A DNA stretch of 64,000 nucleotides from Angiostrongylus vasorum (GCA_018806985.1 JADANN010000434.1:868001-932000), one strand, 5' to 3'; shown: positions 53,290-64,000, counted from the stretch's first letter. The notes: generated from the letters alone by a model not told the origin. Program-made: numbers and translations.

Positions 53290-53580
53290 GAAACCGACCG
53301 TTATTTAATCTCGGTGCTTTAACAGTCAACATGTGTTCCTATTGTTGAGCTTACACGAGGTTGATAGAGGTGTTTATTCGGCTGACGCTTCGACGTCTCC
53401 GTCTTCATCAGAGCCGACGATGCTTGTCGATGGTCAACAGTTGTTTCTCTTCTCGATGTGGTGTCTTCGTCTGGCATAGAGAAGAGGAACAACTGTGGAC
53501 CATCGACAAGCATCGTCGGCTGATGAAGACGAGACGTCGAAACGTTAGCCGGATAAACATCACTATCAACCTCGAGTAAA
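53290..53580. mobile_element. foldback element, copy at 53.4 kb
   Basis: Left flank as in the other copies (TTTAATCTCGGTG, then TTACACGAGGTTGATAGAGG). Left-arm motif on minus 53417-53378: perfect stem I TCGGCT/AGCCGA, CTGATGA, stem II GACG/CGTC, but GAAGC for GAAAC, with triplet GTC. Right arm from 53515: intact CTGATGA and GAAAC, but a 2-nt deletion spoils stem I. Confidence 0.7.
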
Positions 53581-53644
53581 TAAGAATTTAAACTCCTGTA
53601 GCACTTTAGTGTTAGAATATTTAGCACATAGCATAATAATACTT

Positions 53645-53870
53645 TACCAAAAAGACCTTGACTTAACCTCGGCGTGGATAACCAGCATATTTCCCTGGAT
53701 CGTTCAGCTTACACGAGGTCGTTATACAACTTTTATTCAGCTAACGTTATAACTTTAAGTTTTATAACGACTTCGTTAGCCAGATAAAATTTATGTAACA
53801 ACCGCGTGTAAGCTGAGAAATCCAGGGAAATACATTGGTTCTTCACATTAGCCGAAAAATAAAACTTATA
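53645..53870. repeat. related foldback with palindromic centre, no hammerhead core
   Basis: The flank GACTTAACCTCGGCGTGGAT matches the other foldbacks. TTTCCCTGGAT then TTCAGCTTACACG near 53680-53715 is mirrored at about 53800-53830. A further partial copy runs to 53950 (AACGTTTCGTCGATATTCG). CTGATGA is absent. Confidence 0.55.
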
Positions 53871-53983
53871 TAACAACGTCATATAAGCTGAACAATCCAG
53901 ACAGAGGCCAACATATTTCGCAATAGCAAACGTTTCGTCGATATTCGCATTCCTTTCAAAAAAAACCCAAAAGGAACCCAAGG

Positions 53984-54046
53984 AAAGTTAAGTTTCAGTC
54001 AAGTTGTCTATTTTCAGAAAGTTAAGTTTCAGTGAAGTTGTCTCTT
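53984..54046 (+). repeat. 31-bp tandem duplication
   Basis: AAAGTTAAGTTTCAGTCAAG and its copy AAAGTTAAGTTTCAGTGAAG follow each other. Confidence 0.75.
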
Positions 54047-54047
54047 G

Positions 54048-54140
54048 TCACCATCTTCCTAGAAGTGAGTTCACATGGCAAAGAAAGAAGAAAAACGCCC
54101 GGAACGAGCACATTCTTCTTCCCATGTGAACACTAGGAAG
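54048..54140. repeat. short inverted repeat
   Basis: TTCCTAGAAGTGAGTTCACAT with AAGAAAGAAG is mirrored by CTTCTTCCCATGTGAACACT; about 25-30 bp arms around a 35-bp loop. Confidence 0.6.
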
Positions 54141-54918
54141 ACCCTCATCGCATGAAAAAAACCCCGGAACGAAAGAGAGTGGGTGTTCTGCATATCACTA
54201 TGTCCCCCCCTTCAGGCACTGAAGAACACGAAATCTGTCGACGAGCTAGCCATAGTAGTATAGTATAAGTGCTCAGTGCTCTACAACTGAAGCTTTAACT
54301 TAAGCACTAGATAAGCTACTTTGATTGGTACTTCGTATTTATACATTCGAATGTACCTGTCTCTTTCCGAAAGCAGACTTTGTATTTGATCTGGGCATGA
54401 ATAATCAGCATTTTCTTAGAATGTTGAGCTTCAAAGCCAGTGTAAACGCAGTTATGCAAGAAAACACTTAGTGCCTGTTTGTAACGGAATTTTATTAGAA
54501 GTAGAAGTAAGCTGAATTCCAACGAATCCATAGGGTGGCGGCAAAATTTGGATGATGGTGGATTGTTGACACCTTGCCTTTCCAATCTTTAGCCGAAATT
54601 CTGTAGCCGAAGGGTGATAACCTTTCGTTAAGTCTTCACTTACTCAGCGAGGTGCTTGAGAAAACAGAGCGATAAATTCTTTTTAAAAAACGATGATGGT
54701 CGGAATAATATTCCCCACCCGAAATAAACCTTGTCTAAGCTTGAAATTGGTGATCTTTCCAGTTTTTTGGTTTCCGTGTAGAATGAAACCATTCAAAGCA
54801 AGTCAAATCTGTTCAAACACCCGTCCGGCCTAGTGTCCGTCATTTTGCTGCCGATAAACTCCGCCTCCTGGCTGGCTCTTGTGAGCACCTGAAGGTTTAG
54901 TGGCCATATTCTGTCCTC

Positions 54919-54958
54919 ATGCTATTACTGCTTGCCAGTGCACTACTTCCTTATTCAG
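54919..54958 (+). CDS. rig-5: candidate signal-peptide exon of the rig-5-like gene
   Basis: ATG followed by LLLLASALLPYS and a GTTTGT donor. It leaves in phase 1, exactly what the next exon at 58394 needs. An in-frame stop lies 21 nt upstream. The intron would be 3.4 kb, and this link rests only on phase and hydrophobicity. Confidence 0.35.
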
Positions 54959-57900
54959 GTTTGTGCAATGATCCTTATATTTCTTACTCGCAACCAAAGT
55001 TTAGTGCTGTCTTTCAAGGTAACTAGACGTCTGTTTAAGTTTTTAGTATTGTAGATTATCATGTTCTACCAGATTTGCACCCTTCCGTTTACTTCACCTA
55101 CTCATTTACGACATTTTAATGTTCACGCTGTTCTCTTCAAAAATGAAATTCCTTCATCAATCTATTGTTTCTCACGATCTCGTCAAATGCTTCCGCGCCA
55201 ATTCACATGCACAAACTTGGGCTGCTTATGCTTGCCGACGCTAAATCTTAAGCGATGCACTACTGGCAATTATTGCTGTTGTGGTTCATTAGTTTCACAA
55301 ACAGGCTTGTTGAAGAGGTTCCGACGACGATTCCTCAAGAGATGTGATGATTCCGCGACTCTCAGCGCCTTGTGAGCTCCGGGTCCGCGCACATAACGAC
55401 GTTACGTCGTCGCGTACCCTAGAGAGTGCATGAATGCCGGTTAACAACGATGTAGCGGCTTATGGTGTGACTCCTACTCGCGTCATATTTGTTCGGTTCT
55501 CTGGTTCATCATACAGGATGACTGAATCCTTCCTGCTGTCGTTTCCATCGCTGTTGTGTCAAATACTCAATGGTGAGAGAAGACATTCTAAAAAGACATT
55601 TTCTGTCGAGCTCTATTGATACGTCACGCTTGCATTCTGTCAACTTCTCCAATTGTTTACAGTCGTATATCTAAATATGAGCCGGTTTTTCCTCAAAGAC
55701 AACTCATTGCTTGAAGTTCCCAGTGACTAAACATGGTAGTATAGTTACATTTTAAGTTAATATCCAGGGTTCTCTTCTATTTCTAGTATGAGACAAACTG
55801 CGGTGAAGTCGCCAGTCTAGACCAATCCCCTGGTCGAACCTTATGACTGAGAGCACTTCTCTACCAAATAACCATAAAAATCACTGCTGCATTCGAATGT
55901 TTGAGGCGTTAAAGAGCGTATATAGTTGTTACAGTGTTGTTAGTAGAAGTATATGGACCCCCCTTGAAATTGTACTTAGGTCGGAGTACATCCGACTGTG
56001 AACCAACCATGAACGCAGCCGGAGGCAATTTCCAATTTGTCGACTCATTTATCCGTCGTCGGCCTCGCCCAGCCTCCCTTTAAGTGGAGTCGACGAAAAA
56101 ATGACTGCTAAGGAAATGCTTACGTAATTTGAACCAAAATAACATTGATGGTATCCCAATAATTAGCTGTAGGTTACGGAACTTTCTTCGAACTGCAAAA
56201 GTCATTGTAAGTCAGCACCCGTTAAGAGGGGAATGCGAAAACTTCTTGTGAGAATCACAGACAGGATCGAGAGGGATGTTGTGGCTCATACCCAAAAGAA
56301 TGCTCAAGTTTAAAACTTCCTAGTGGCCTTTGCTTCTTACTCCTAACAATTCCTTGATTTATTTTGAACTCTGATTCCTGTGAACTAAACAGTAATATCG
56401 GGACTTTTCCATACGCTCTATGTTTATCTATGAAGATAACACTTTCAATAAGACCGCATTTTTAATCCAGCTTATAGTCGGAAACATTCTCTGTTGTGGG
56501 TGAGAAGTTATAAATGACAGCTCCTATATCGTCTATAGCCGCCACTTCTTCCCTAAATCTTCTACTTTAAGAGGATCGGCTTTGAAATGCCCACAATGTT
56601 CCGGCTTACGATTTTTGATATTTGAAAGCGGAGTAACTTCAACAAACCTTTTTTTCGAGTGTATTTATGTCTTCAATGCTTATTCGCCGATTAAATTTCC
56701 TTTATGTATGACGATGTCATGTTAGGGGCGCGTGTGGTGCAGTGGTCGGAGGTGCCCTGCAATAGACACGTGGAATCGATCTCCGCTCTCAAGGCGCTGC
56801 AAGCCCTCCATCACTCCGGCCTTGGCAAATTGGTGCCAGACTTGTCTGGGAGGATAGCAGCACTGGCTCGATACATCGGTAGGCCAGCGCGAGTCATTGT
56901 AAAGGCCAGATATGCATTCGATCACCTCCAAACGATGGTTAATGAACTCGAATGTATGGTGTATCCCTCAGGGGATTGATCAACGCCGAGAGGTTTATCC
57001 TTTATCCTTATGACGATGTCGACCTTCACATGGAGGGAATCAGCACAGCATTTCACTCTACTCATGCAGCTCTTAAGCATTCTGTGTTCGCTTTGAATAG
57101 TTCCATGCTAGAAGAAGGAAGAAGAAGCTCCTTGAGAACCTAATTTGAGTCAATACTGGAAAAAAAAGGGCAAATGGAATAGTTTTCTCATAGTTGAAGT
57201 TTAAAGCGCGTCAAAACGATCCACAAAAATGGTTAATTTATGATTAAGAGTAAAGTGGATGCACATGGTTTCCACACCCTATCGAAAACGAACGGGAAAT
57301 GAGTTCCGACTGGGCTTTCTTTACTGCATCATCGCTGGAACGTAGTTCTTGGGTGTCCAACTAAGGGCAGATCATCTGAACAAATTGCAAACTTTTCTTC
57401 CAGTACCGGTGTTTATAAACCCTTAGATTAGACAGTAATGCCGATTGTGATTTTTTTGCCATTAATATTTCATTAAGTGAGTTTTAGCGCTAAGTTCAGG
57501 GTAAAGCACTAGGCATGACTTAATCAAAGAAGGTTAATCATCCGGTGGGCAAGTGTGGCACAGTGTTCGGAGGCGCCCTCCAACACACACATGGGATCAA
57601 TCCCCGCGCCCGTGGCTCACCAAGCCTTCCACCCTTTCGGAATCGGTAAATTTTTACCAGACTTGTCTGGGAGGATAGCAGCACTGGCTCGATGCATCAG
57701 CAGGCCAGCGCGAATCATTGTAAAGGCCAGATATGCATTCGAGTCACCTCCAAACGATGCTTAATGAAGTCGAAATGCATGGCGCATACTTTCAGGGATT
57801 GATCAACGCCAAGAGCTTTATCCTTATGTCTAATCATCCGGTACTAAGACTCGTGAGCTGTTAATATCCAAGAAGGTCTCTTTCGCGTTTTATTATTTTA

Positions 57901-59694
57901 TGGCCAATTTTCTACGGATAGAAAATTTAAGAGGTTAACCCTAAGCGAGGAACTATGGGACACAAAACTAATGTAAACGGGAGACAAGAAAGCGGACTTT
58001 TTTTAAAGAAGATTTTATCACTTATAGTACTTCAGTGTTATGAAGTGCCATTAGAATAATTTCTCCCAGGAGGCGCCAATAAATAGAATAAGGTCCACGT
58101 AGATGTCTTTTATTTCTATTGATTTCCTTACTAAAGATCTTACAATGGTAGCATATTTGGTTTACTATCTAAGGAGATGTTTGTGAATTCTTCCTCTACA
58201 ATGTAGACGACAGAGTGATGATGAAATGATCGATGGCTGAACAATGACTTATAGCGGGTTTGTGGTGGTGTTCGAAACACGAACCCTCTATGCCCCAGTG
58301 GCCTGCCATTCCACCACACCACAATGACACAGTTCTTTTGTTCATCATATTTTCCATTATTACTTGAACAAGAACCTTTTGATTCGACTTCAGTATGCAC
58401 AAAGCAGACACCGCCAACAATTCGTAACGAGTCGATGGTTAATGTCACAGCATTGCTGGGTCAGGATGTCGATTTCGGTTGCAAGGTGGACAACCTTGGT
58501 CGGCACATGGTAGGTAGTTTAACAAGAGTTCTTCCGTTTTGCGGAAGAAATATTCATTAGAACTTAAGATTTATAATTAAGAAGAAAATCACCACAGTTT
58601 TTTTTCAGATCGCATTTGTGCGTTCCAGTATACCTCCCAGGTTAATATCATTTGACGAGAAGATAAGTGGCTCAAAATTTTCGTTACCGTAACCAAAGCG
58701 TTTATAGATGACTTCATGTAGGAGTCGGTAATAGGATTTTATATGGATGATAGAGCTATTTCATACCCTGAAATATTCCTAACAGCGACAAAAATTGCAT
58801 AAAAATCTTAAATCGGAAATTTTTGGAGAATTACGCTATTCATAGTTTCATATGTTTTCATTTTAGATTTTCCGACAAAAAGACAAATATGACCTGAAAT
58901 CGAAAATGGGCCCTTTCAGTAACGAATGGGTTTTGACTGTGAAGAATGTTCAGGTTTACTTCTGCTTCATATTCCTTAAATTTGATAGGTCAAGGTTAGG
59001 AAATCGTCCTCTACGAAATCGATTCCTTCTATCTTTATTTTTTAGTGGTTCGAAACGTATTACAAAAGCGTAATGCTTTGGATGCGTCGTAAAATATAGT
59101 GAAAACTGAGACACAGGCGGAACGAAGGACCGGCGTGGTGTGGTGGTGAACGCGTTACTCCCCGAAAAGGACAGTAGCGCGTTTGTTCCACACCGCAGAC
59201 AACTGCGGTCCGGAGTTTTGCAAACATCTGAGCATCACTGTTGCAAAATGTAGTTTTGGAACTAATGTGGTCAACATTTTTTGTCAAGGATCTGGTGCCA
59301 ATGTGTTTTTTTTCGATAAACATTTAAAATGAAATATGCATGCTTTTCACAGAAAAGTATATTTGAGGCACTTGAGAGTTTTGATAAATGGAAAACTGAC
59401 TCCAACTTGTTCACTACAAAGCGTGCAAAAAAGCGCGTTTTCCTGGCTCTTTGCCCCGTTTTTTTGAAAACTAACTTTCATTTAACCTCGGTATGGATAG
59501 TGAATGTATTTTTTCTGGCTGAGAAGCGAACCATTTATTGATACTTTCTCTTTATGGTCCTTTTTCGTGTTCGTTGTCGTGTTCCATGCCAGTAGCGCCG
59601 TGATTTTTTTTTCAGGAGAGCGATCGTGGAAACTATTCGTGTCAGGTGAATACCGATCCAGTACTGAGTGCTACCGCCGTATTGGATGTGAAAG
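54919..59694 (+). CDS. rig-5: RIG-5-like IgLON/DIP-family neuronal Ig cell-adhesion protein (partial)
   Basis: Four confident or near-confident exons (58394-58509, 58609-58662, 58867-58953, 59616-59694) encode one Ig V-type domain. Seen: a first cysteine in GQDVDFGCKV, AFVRSSIPPRLISFDEK, then NEWVLTVKNVQ followed by ESDRGNYSCQV with the second cysteine, and a final ATAVLDVK strand. This order matches the first Ig domain of C. elegans RIG-5, orthologous to Drosophila DIPs and vertebrate IgLONs, which bind ZIG-8/Dpr partners in neural wiring. A 40-nt exon at 54919 could supply the signal peptide in the right phase. The second and third Ig domains are not found and presumably lie beyond the right edge. 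The intron after exon 58609-58662 begins with ATAAGT, not GT. Confidence 0.83.
56727..57009 (+). repeat. SINE-A copy in the first intron proposed for the rig-5-like gene
   Basis: Head GCGCGTGTGGTGCAGTGGTC, B box GGAATCGATC, tail TTTATCCTTTATCC. Confidence 0.9.
57325..57370 (+). repeat. repeat family D end fragment
   Basis: TTTACTGCATCATCGCTGGA and TTCTTGGGTGTCCAAC match the first 45 bp of family D. Confidence 0.5.
57550..57826 (+). repeat. SINE-A copy in the first intron proposed for the rig-5-like gene
   Basis: Head AAGTGTGGCACAGTGTTCGG, body ACCAGACTTGTCTGGGAGGA, tail GAGCTTTATCC. Confidence 0.9.
58394..58509 (+). CDS. rig-5: rig-5-like exon, start of Ig domain 1
   Basis: Acceptor GATTCGACTTCAG, donor GTAGGT. 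Encodes TKQTPPTIRNESMVNVTALL and GQDVDFGCKVDNLGRHM, the first beta strands and first Ig cysteine. Confidence 0.85.
58609..58662 (+). CDS. rig-5: rig-5-like exon, middle of Ig domain 1
   Basis: Acceptor TTTTTTTCAG, 18 codons, IAFVRSSIPPRLISFDEK. The next bases are ATAAGT instead of a GT donor; only this end keeps frame with the next exon. Confidence 0.82.
58867..58953 (+). CDS. rig-5: rig-5-like exon, Ig domain 1
   Basis: Acceptor TTCATTTTAG, donor GTTTAC, phase 0 at both ends. Encodes KDKYDLKSKMGPFSNEWVLT and VKNVQ. Confidence 0.87.
59090..59245 (+). repeat. SINE-B copy in the last rig-5-like intron seen
   Basis: TGAGACACAGGCGGAACGAA, GTGGTGTGGTGGTGAACGCG, TGCGGTCCGGAGTTTTGCAA. Confidence 0.75.
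59462..59525 (+). repeat. solo flank of the foldback family
   Basis: AACTTTCATTTAACCTCGGT then ATGGATAGTGAATG matches the outer end of the foldbacks; no arm follows. Confidence 0.4.
59616..59694 (+). CDS. rig-5: rig-5-like exon, end of Ig domain 1
   Basis: Acceptor TTTTTTTTCAG, donor GTAATT, phase 0 in and phase 1 out. Encodes ESDRGNYSCQVNTDPVLSAT and AVLDVK with the second Ig cysteine. Confidence 0.88.
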
Positions 59695-62600
59695 GTAATT
59701 GATTAACTGAGCAGAATCATTGATATCAAACGAAATGGTGGTGATGGTGACGGTGGTTAGGAGGCTGCTCGGGCATTCATATGCCGTCATCGCCTTAAAT
59801 CAACCGTTGTCCGCCATGAGCAGCCATAATTGGACATTTTTTATTGTGGATTAATTAATCAAGGACATACCAGCTAATACTAGATAAAAAGACCTCTAGA
59901 AAGAGAACAGGACGGACATTATAGAGTGTTTCCCGTTCATTTTTTCGAGTTAAATTCTTTTTTTTGGAAAGTCGCTCAGAAGCACAATAGTGGTCTCAAA
60001 CTTTATACAGATGGATTAAATGAGGTTGTATGCGACTTTGTTGCCTGGTTACCAGAATTTTACCATTATTTTACACTACCCGATACCTCATATTGTGAAG
60101 ACACAAACGTTTCTTTTTCCTGGATTTTCTTCCTCCCATCAGTCATCCACTCTTCCAGTTTCTGGGTTCGACTGCTTGAGTGGTTTTGACATGCCTCGTG
60201 AAAATCGTAGGGTGTTGGTCTTGTAAATTTTTTCCTGGAACCATCGAAATTCAAGAGTTTGCGAAATTACAAGGAAGAGTCAGCAGGATGGATATCATTG
60301 ATTTTTCTAGTACGACGTGAATAGCGAACTATTTTTTTTCCCTTCAATAGCACATGCAAACCCTGGTACGACCCTTTCTCGTACTATGGTTTACATACGC
60401 ATCCATAATCGAAAATTCTGCTCTGGACCTGGATGCAATAAGCTATTTCCCATCCACAAAGGCTGGTGCTGTGCTGAAAACCTGGAAGAGTACAAGCACA
60501 GCTATCTAGCAATTCCAGGAAGAATCAACTTGACCAGCATTCAGGGACATTAACACTCTGTCAATGAGTGACATCTATAGGGTTTCATAGTGGTTTCGCG
60601 GAAGTGGCCGGCAGAACACCTATAGGTCTCGTTTTGTTTTCGGTGGTTTATTCCAAAATACAAGGCATTTACCCAACACTTCCCGTTACCATTCGATAGC
60701 TTGTTGAACAAAGATGTTATGTTGGGCCTTGTTCATAAAAAGCTCTATCCTGCACTTAGAAATGTGCAAAAAACCGTTTTCCGAACGAGTTGACTAGCCA
60801 GAAGCCAGGGTGCTAATCGACTACTATTTCAATTCTAATTGCTCTAATGAGTCTAACTCCCGTATTTAATGTGTGTTAATGTTTAATGTGTGGGTTTACA
60901 AAGTGCTGAAGTGGAGACCCATAAGTTGTAAAACGCTTCTAAATGCTGACAGTAATGTGTTTGTATGACGGATTATACCAAATTATAGTTAAGGGTAGCA
61001 TCATTCAAACCAATAGAAAGATAGAGCAAAGTCTTTTCTACAATCCTTTTACTTTCACAACCCATAAAGTCTTCTAGTTATCGAAAAATTATGATTTATT
61101 TTTTAAGAAATCGAATAGCTCGTAAAGACTGAAAATTAGGCGTCGTAGAGTCCGCAACAAACTGGAGATTAGGCGTTGTCGCGGGTATGCTAATAAAGAA
61201 GCCCAAAAATCCTCAAGCACCAGCCGAACCCGCAGCCAAATCCCAAGACCTTCATTAATGAGGAATGCGAAGAGATAAATATAGTGAGAGAGGCAGTGGG
61301 ATCCACACAATATGTTGTTTGGCCATGTGAATCTTCAATAAAAAAGCAATTTTTTTCAGTTTCATAGTAATTCTCTTATTGATTTTTAGTTCATCTAGCG
61401 GGTATCGTTAATCTTTTCTGTTGTCAAATCCGTACTCAGTTGTTCCTGAGCGAATTTGCAATAGATGTGCACGACGAACTTCTAAAGGAATGATTTCTAT
61501 AGCTTCATCCTTCACGGTTTCAAGGGCGGTCTAAATTGTTGGCGCTATATTTTTGACAAGTGAACATTTTAACACTAGAGAAAGAAAAGTCTCTACCAGC
61601 TGAACTTGATACTAAAATACAGCTTATAATCAATTCATACACCATACAGTGTTAACTATGAAGCGTAAAAAAGTCCATTTGGATTTATTATGAAACACCA
61701 AAGCAGTGAAATCGTACATGCCATAAATATTTGACAAGGTACTTTCTTATTTAGTCTGAATGCCTTTCGATACCTCTCTCTTGTATTGTTACATGAGCTG
61801 CATGAGCTGCAAACCTAGTGGAGTGGTATTTTTCTGCAGAGGTCCACCCTTGAGTCGTTGTCCATCAGGGTTCGTGTCTAGTTATTCAGCTTGCTAAAAC
61901 TCTATTGGCTATTGTCCACATTTCCATTACCATGCAAATAGTGTTCGCGCCATAAATCCCCTCAAAATAGCGTGCTATGTCCTTATCGTGGGATTGAGAA
62001 CTTTGAGAACTAAGTGCAGGTAACAGAGTGTGCTCAGCCCAGTAGTATTAACTTTATAAATCAAAACTGAGTAGCAGATACGGGATAAAATTCCGCGTAT
62101 GACCCGGATGAAAACAAGTCGCGCAATTCGCTATCAGATTATAGGGTTGCTGAAAAAGGCTGAAGTAATTCGATACATTCTATTGAGTCGAATCAACATC
62201 AACTTCAATGACATGATGACATTGCTGGCTTGTATGGAAAGGTTTCCCATAGAAGTCCCAAAAGAAAAAACCCGTTTATGACCGTTCTCAGGTCGTCACT
62301 ACAAAAAGGGTGACCGAATTTGTTGCGGATAGAGGAGAGATTTGCCGCATTGCGACTTTGTTTCTCTCAATAGGATGGCGATTCTGGCATACATTTACTA
62401 GTAATTGGCCCTCTGGATCAGATTGCTAAATTCCTCCGCAACTTGGTTAGTCTGTCGGTCAACGTATCCTTTCTTGTACACCATTTTTTGTTCAATGAAG
62501 TGATTTATCAAGCAGGAGTGAAATTACTCCTCAGCAGAAAAGAATCATTTGTCAGTGTTAGTGTTTTTCGGCTAGTGCAGGCATTCTTTAGAATGACGCG

Positions 62601-63300
62601 GCCGTGGTTTACTTCTCTCTAACAAGTACGAATTCAGAGAGTTGGAAGAGATAAAGAGAAGACGACGTCGATTCAGGACATAGTACGCAGAATAGCACTG
62701 TTACAGCGACCTGCGATGATTGAATGGATAAGAAAGTTAGAAAGGAAGTATGAAAAGCTTCTAGACTCAAGAAATGACCAACTTTTTTTCTATTCAAAAA
62801 TCCTCTTTGACCGTCTACTATCAACTTCTGAGTTAAACTTTCAATTGAGACACTCTCCGGTTTCACTTTCGACCTTTCTATTCGCGGCGTTCAAGTGCAG
62901 CTATTCATTATCACACCATGATATTCTCAAGATGACAGTTCGAGGTCAGTGCACAATTATAGGGACCACGTTGTGGCATGTTATGCTTGGGTGCCGAGGT
63001 CCAAACGAGCTTAATTGTCTACTCTTGGCAATAATTAGCTCTACGTATAACAGGTGATGACAACACCTTAAAAGCGTAATCGCTTCCGTTTCGGCGAACG
63101 TCCACTCGCCGCCGTCGATCGCGTCGGTCTGTTCGTCGCCGACAATTACTGGTAGTAATAGTTATCGTGGATTTGAAACGATTTCCAAACTTATTAGGGG
63201 TGTTTGATGATTTTCGCTAACAGCACACAATTCAATGGTTAGTGCGGTTAAATGGACAGAGTAAAGGATTCTGAACGAATGAGAGTATTAGCGAAACTGT
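59695..63300. other. 3' region of the rig-5-like gene, no further exon found
   Basis: No second Ig domain could be found. Only a family C copy is recognised. Frames at 60317-60553 and 62716-63057 lack motifs and convincing splice sites. Confidence 0.45.
61140..61325 (-). repeat. repeat family C copy
   Basis: Read on minus: TTGTGTGGATCCCACTGCC, CTCATTAATGAAGGTCTTGG. Confidence 0.45.
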
Positions 63301-63311
63301 CCTGTGAAATT

Positions 63312-63650
63312 TCTATTTCATTAACGGTAATTGGGTGTGCGTAGCGCAGTGGTTAGGGGTGTCTATTTCATTAACGGTAATTGGGTGCGCGTAGCGCAGT
63401 GGTTAGAGGTGTCCTGCAATGAACACACTGTCTTTGGTTCGATCTAACCAAGCTTTCCATCTTTCTAGGATCGGCAAATTGGTGGCAGCCTTGCCTGGGA
63501 AGATGGGAGCACTGACCTGGTACATCGGTAGGCCACTGAAAGCCATGTCATAGGCGAGATATGCATTCATTCATCTCTCACTATGCTCGATGAAATCGAA
63601 TGCCTGGCGCATCTCTCACTGATTGCTCAACGGCAAACGTTCTATCCTTT
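63312..63650 (+). repeat. SINE-A copy with duplicated head
   Basis: The 50-bp units 63312-63361 and 63362-63411 are near identical; each contains GTAGCGCAGTGGTTAG (A box). The second continues into GGTTCGATCT, the body and a CTATCC tail. Confidence 0.85.
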
Positions 63651-63704
63651 TGACAGCAATAGTTATATCATCTTAATGTTTAAAGGTGGAACATTCGCTT
63701 TATC

Positions 63705-63850
63705 AATACTGACTTTAAATTAACCTTGGTGGGGATAATCGGTGCCTTGGTTGATTGATAGGTATGCATAAAGTCCTTGTAAAGGCACCAATGTAGCTAA
63801 CGTTTCGTCGCCTACGTCTTCTTCAGAGCCACAATGAATCCTGCAGTTTC
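63705..63850 (-). repeat. foldback/Penelope-LTR arm with hammerhead-like motif
   Basis: Minus-strand motif at 63843-63792: stem I TGTGGCT/AGCTACA (7 bp, one G-U), core CTGAAGA, extra A, stem II GACG/CGAC with one A-A mismatch, GAAAC, GTT. It carries the family flank AAATTAACCTTGGTGGGGAT. Confidence 0.55.
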
Positions 63851-64000
63851 CAAAGGTAGTTCTCACGATGATGATCTTCATGGTCACACCAGTTTTTTTG
63901 TGAAACATTTCTTACGTTTTAAATGTTTATGAATTGTTCAGGTAACCGCCAAGTCAACTCCATTTCGATTTACTCTTCTACGTCATTCTCATTCCGCACA

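Larger units (their letters stand above)
47117..54918. other. intergenic region between the secreted mucin-linker gene and the rig-5-like gene
   Basis: Holds the Penelope fragment, SINEs and foldbacks. 51660-52480 is GC-richer than its surroundings but shows no recognisable protein. 47350-48260 holds nothing I recognise. Confidence 0.5.

Noticed and set aside
58262..58326. tRNA-like sequence on minus (TGGTGGAATGGCAGG and GGGTTCGTGTTTC)
   Set aside because: No acceptor stem or anticodon arm could be paired; probably a SINE head relic.
1..64000. CRISPR arrays, operons, riboswitches or other prokaryotic features
   Set aside because: The repeats are dispersed eukaryotic elements and genes are intron-rich; nothing bacterial was seen.

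Overview
This window is animal nuclear DNA: AT-rich, with small exons split by repeat-filled introns and nematode-type splice sites (TTTCAG acceptors; GTAAGT, GTGAGT and GTTAGT donors). The gene sequences, plus RTE, Nematis-like Penelope and bandit-like mariner relics, point to a clade V parasitic nematode, most likely a strongylid or hookworm relative. That taxonomic call is inference, since no search was possible. No prokaryotic features are present.

Three genes could be assembled by hand from exons whose splice phases agree. (1) A dlk-1 orthologue (MAP3K12/13, DLK/LZK) on the minus strand, 25092 to 4993: 20 coding exons and 870 codons. It has a full kinase domain, a leucine zipper and, in the last exon, the SDGLSD hexapeptide of the long DLK-1 isoform. 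(2) A minus-strand gene, 47116 to 37003: 11 exons and 494 codons, with a signal peptide, a mucin-like Ser/Thr/Pro linker and a conserved-looking Cys-rich C-terminal region that I cannot name. (3) A plus-strand gene of the rig-5/IgLON/DIP type: first Ig domain at 58394-59694, a possible signal-peptide exon at 54919, and the remainder probably beyond the right edge.

Most of the rest is dispersed repeats. A tRNA-headed SINE of about 280 bp occurs about 28 times in both orientations. A second tRNA-like repeat family occurs 6-7 times, and two further families are unclassified. There are fragments of RTE, of a Penelope-like element with a GIY-YIG domain, and a shortened mariner.

The most striking signal is a set of foldback (inverted-repeat) elements whose arms carry a hammerhead-ribozyme-like core: CTGATGA, a 4-bp stem II, GAAAC, a GTT/GTC cleavage triplet and a closing stem I. 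The same layout sits downstream of the Penelope GIY-YIG fragment. This suggests the foldbacks are non-autonomous Penelope relatives carrying ribozymes.
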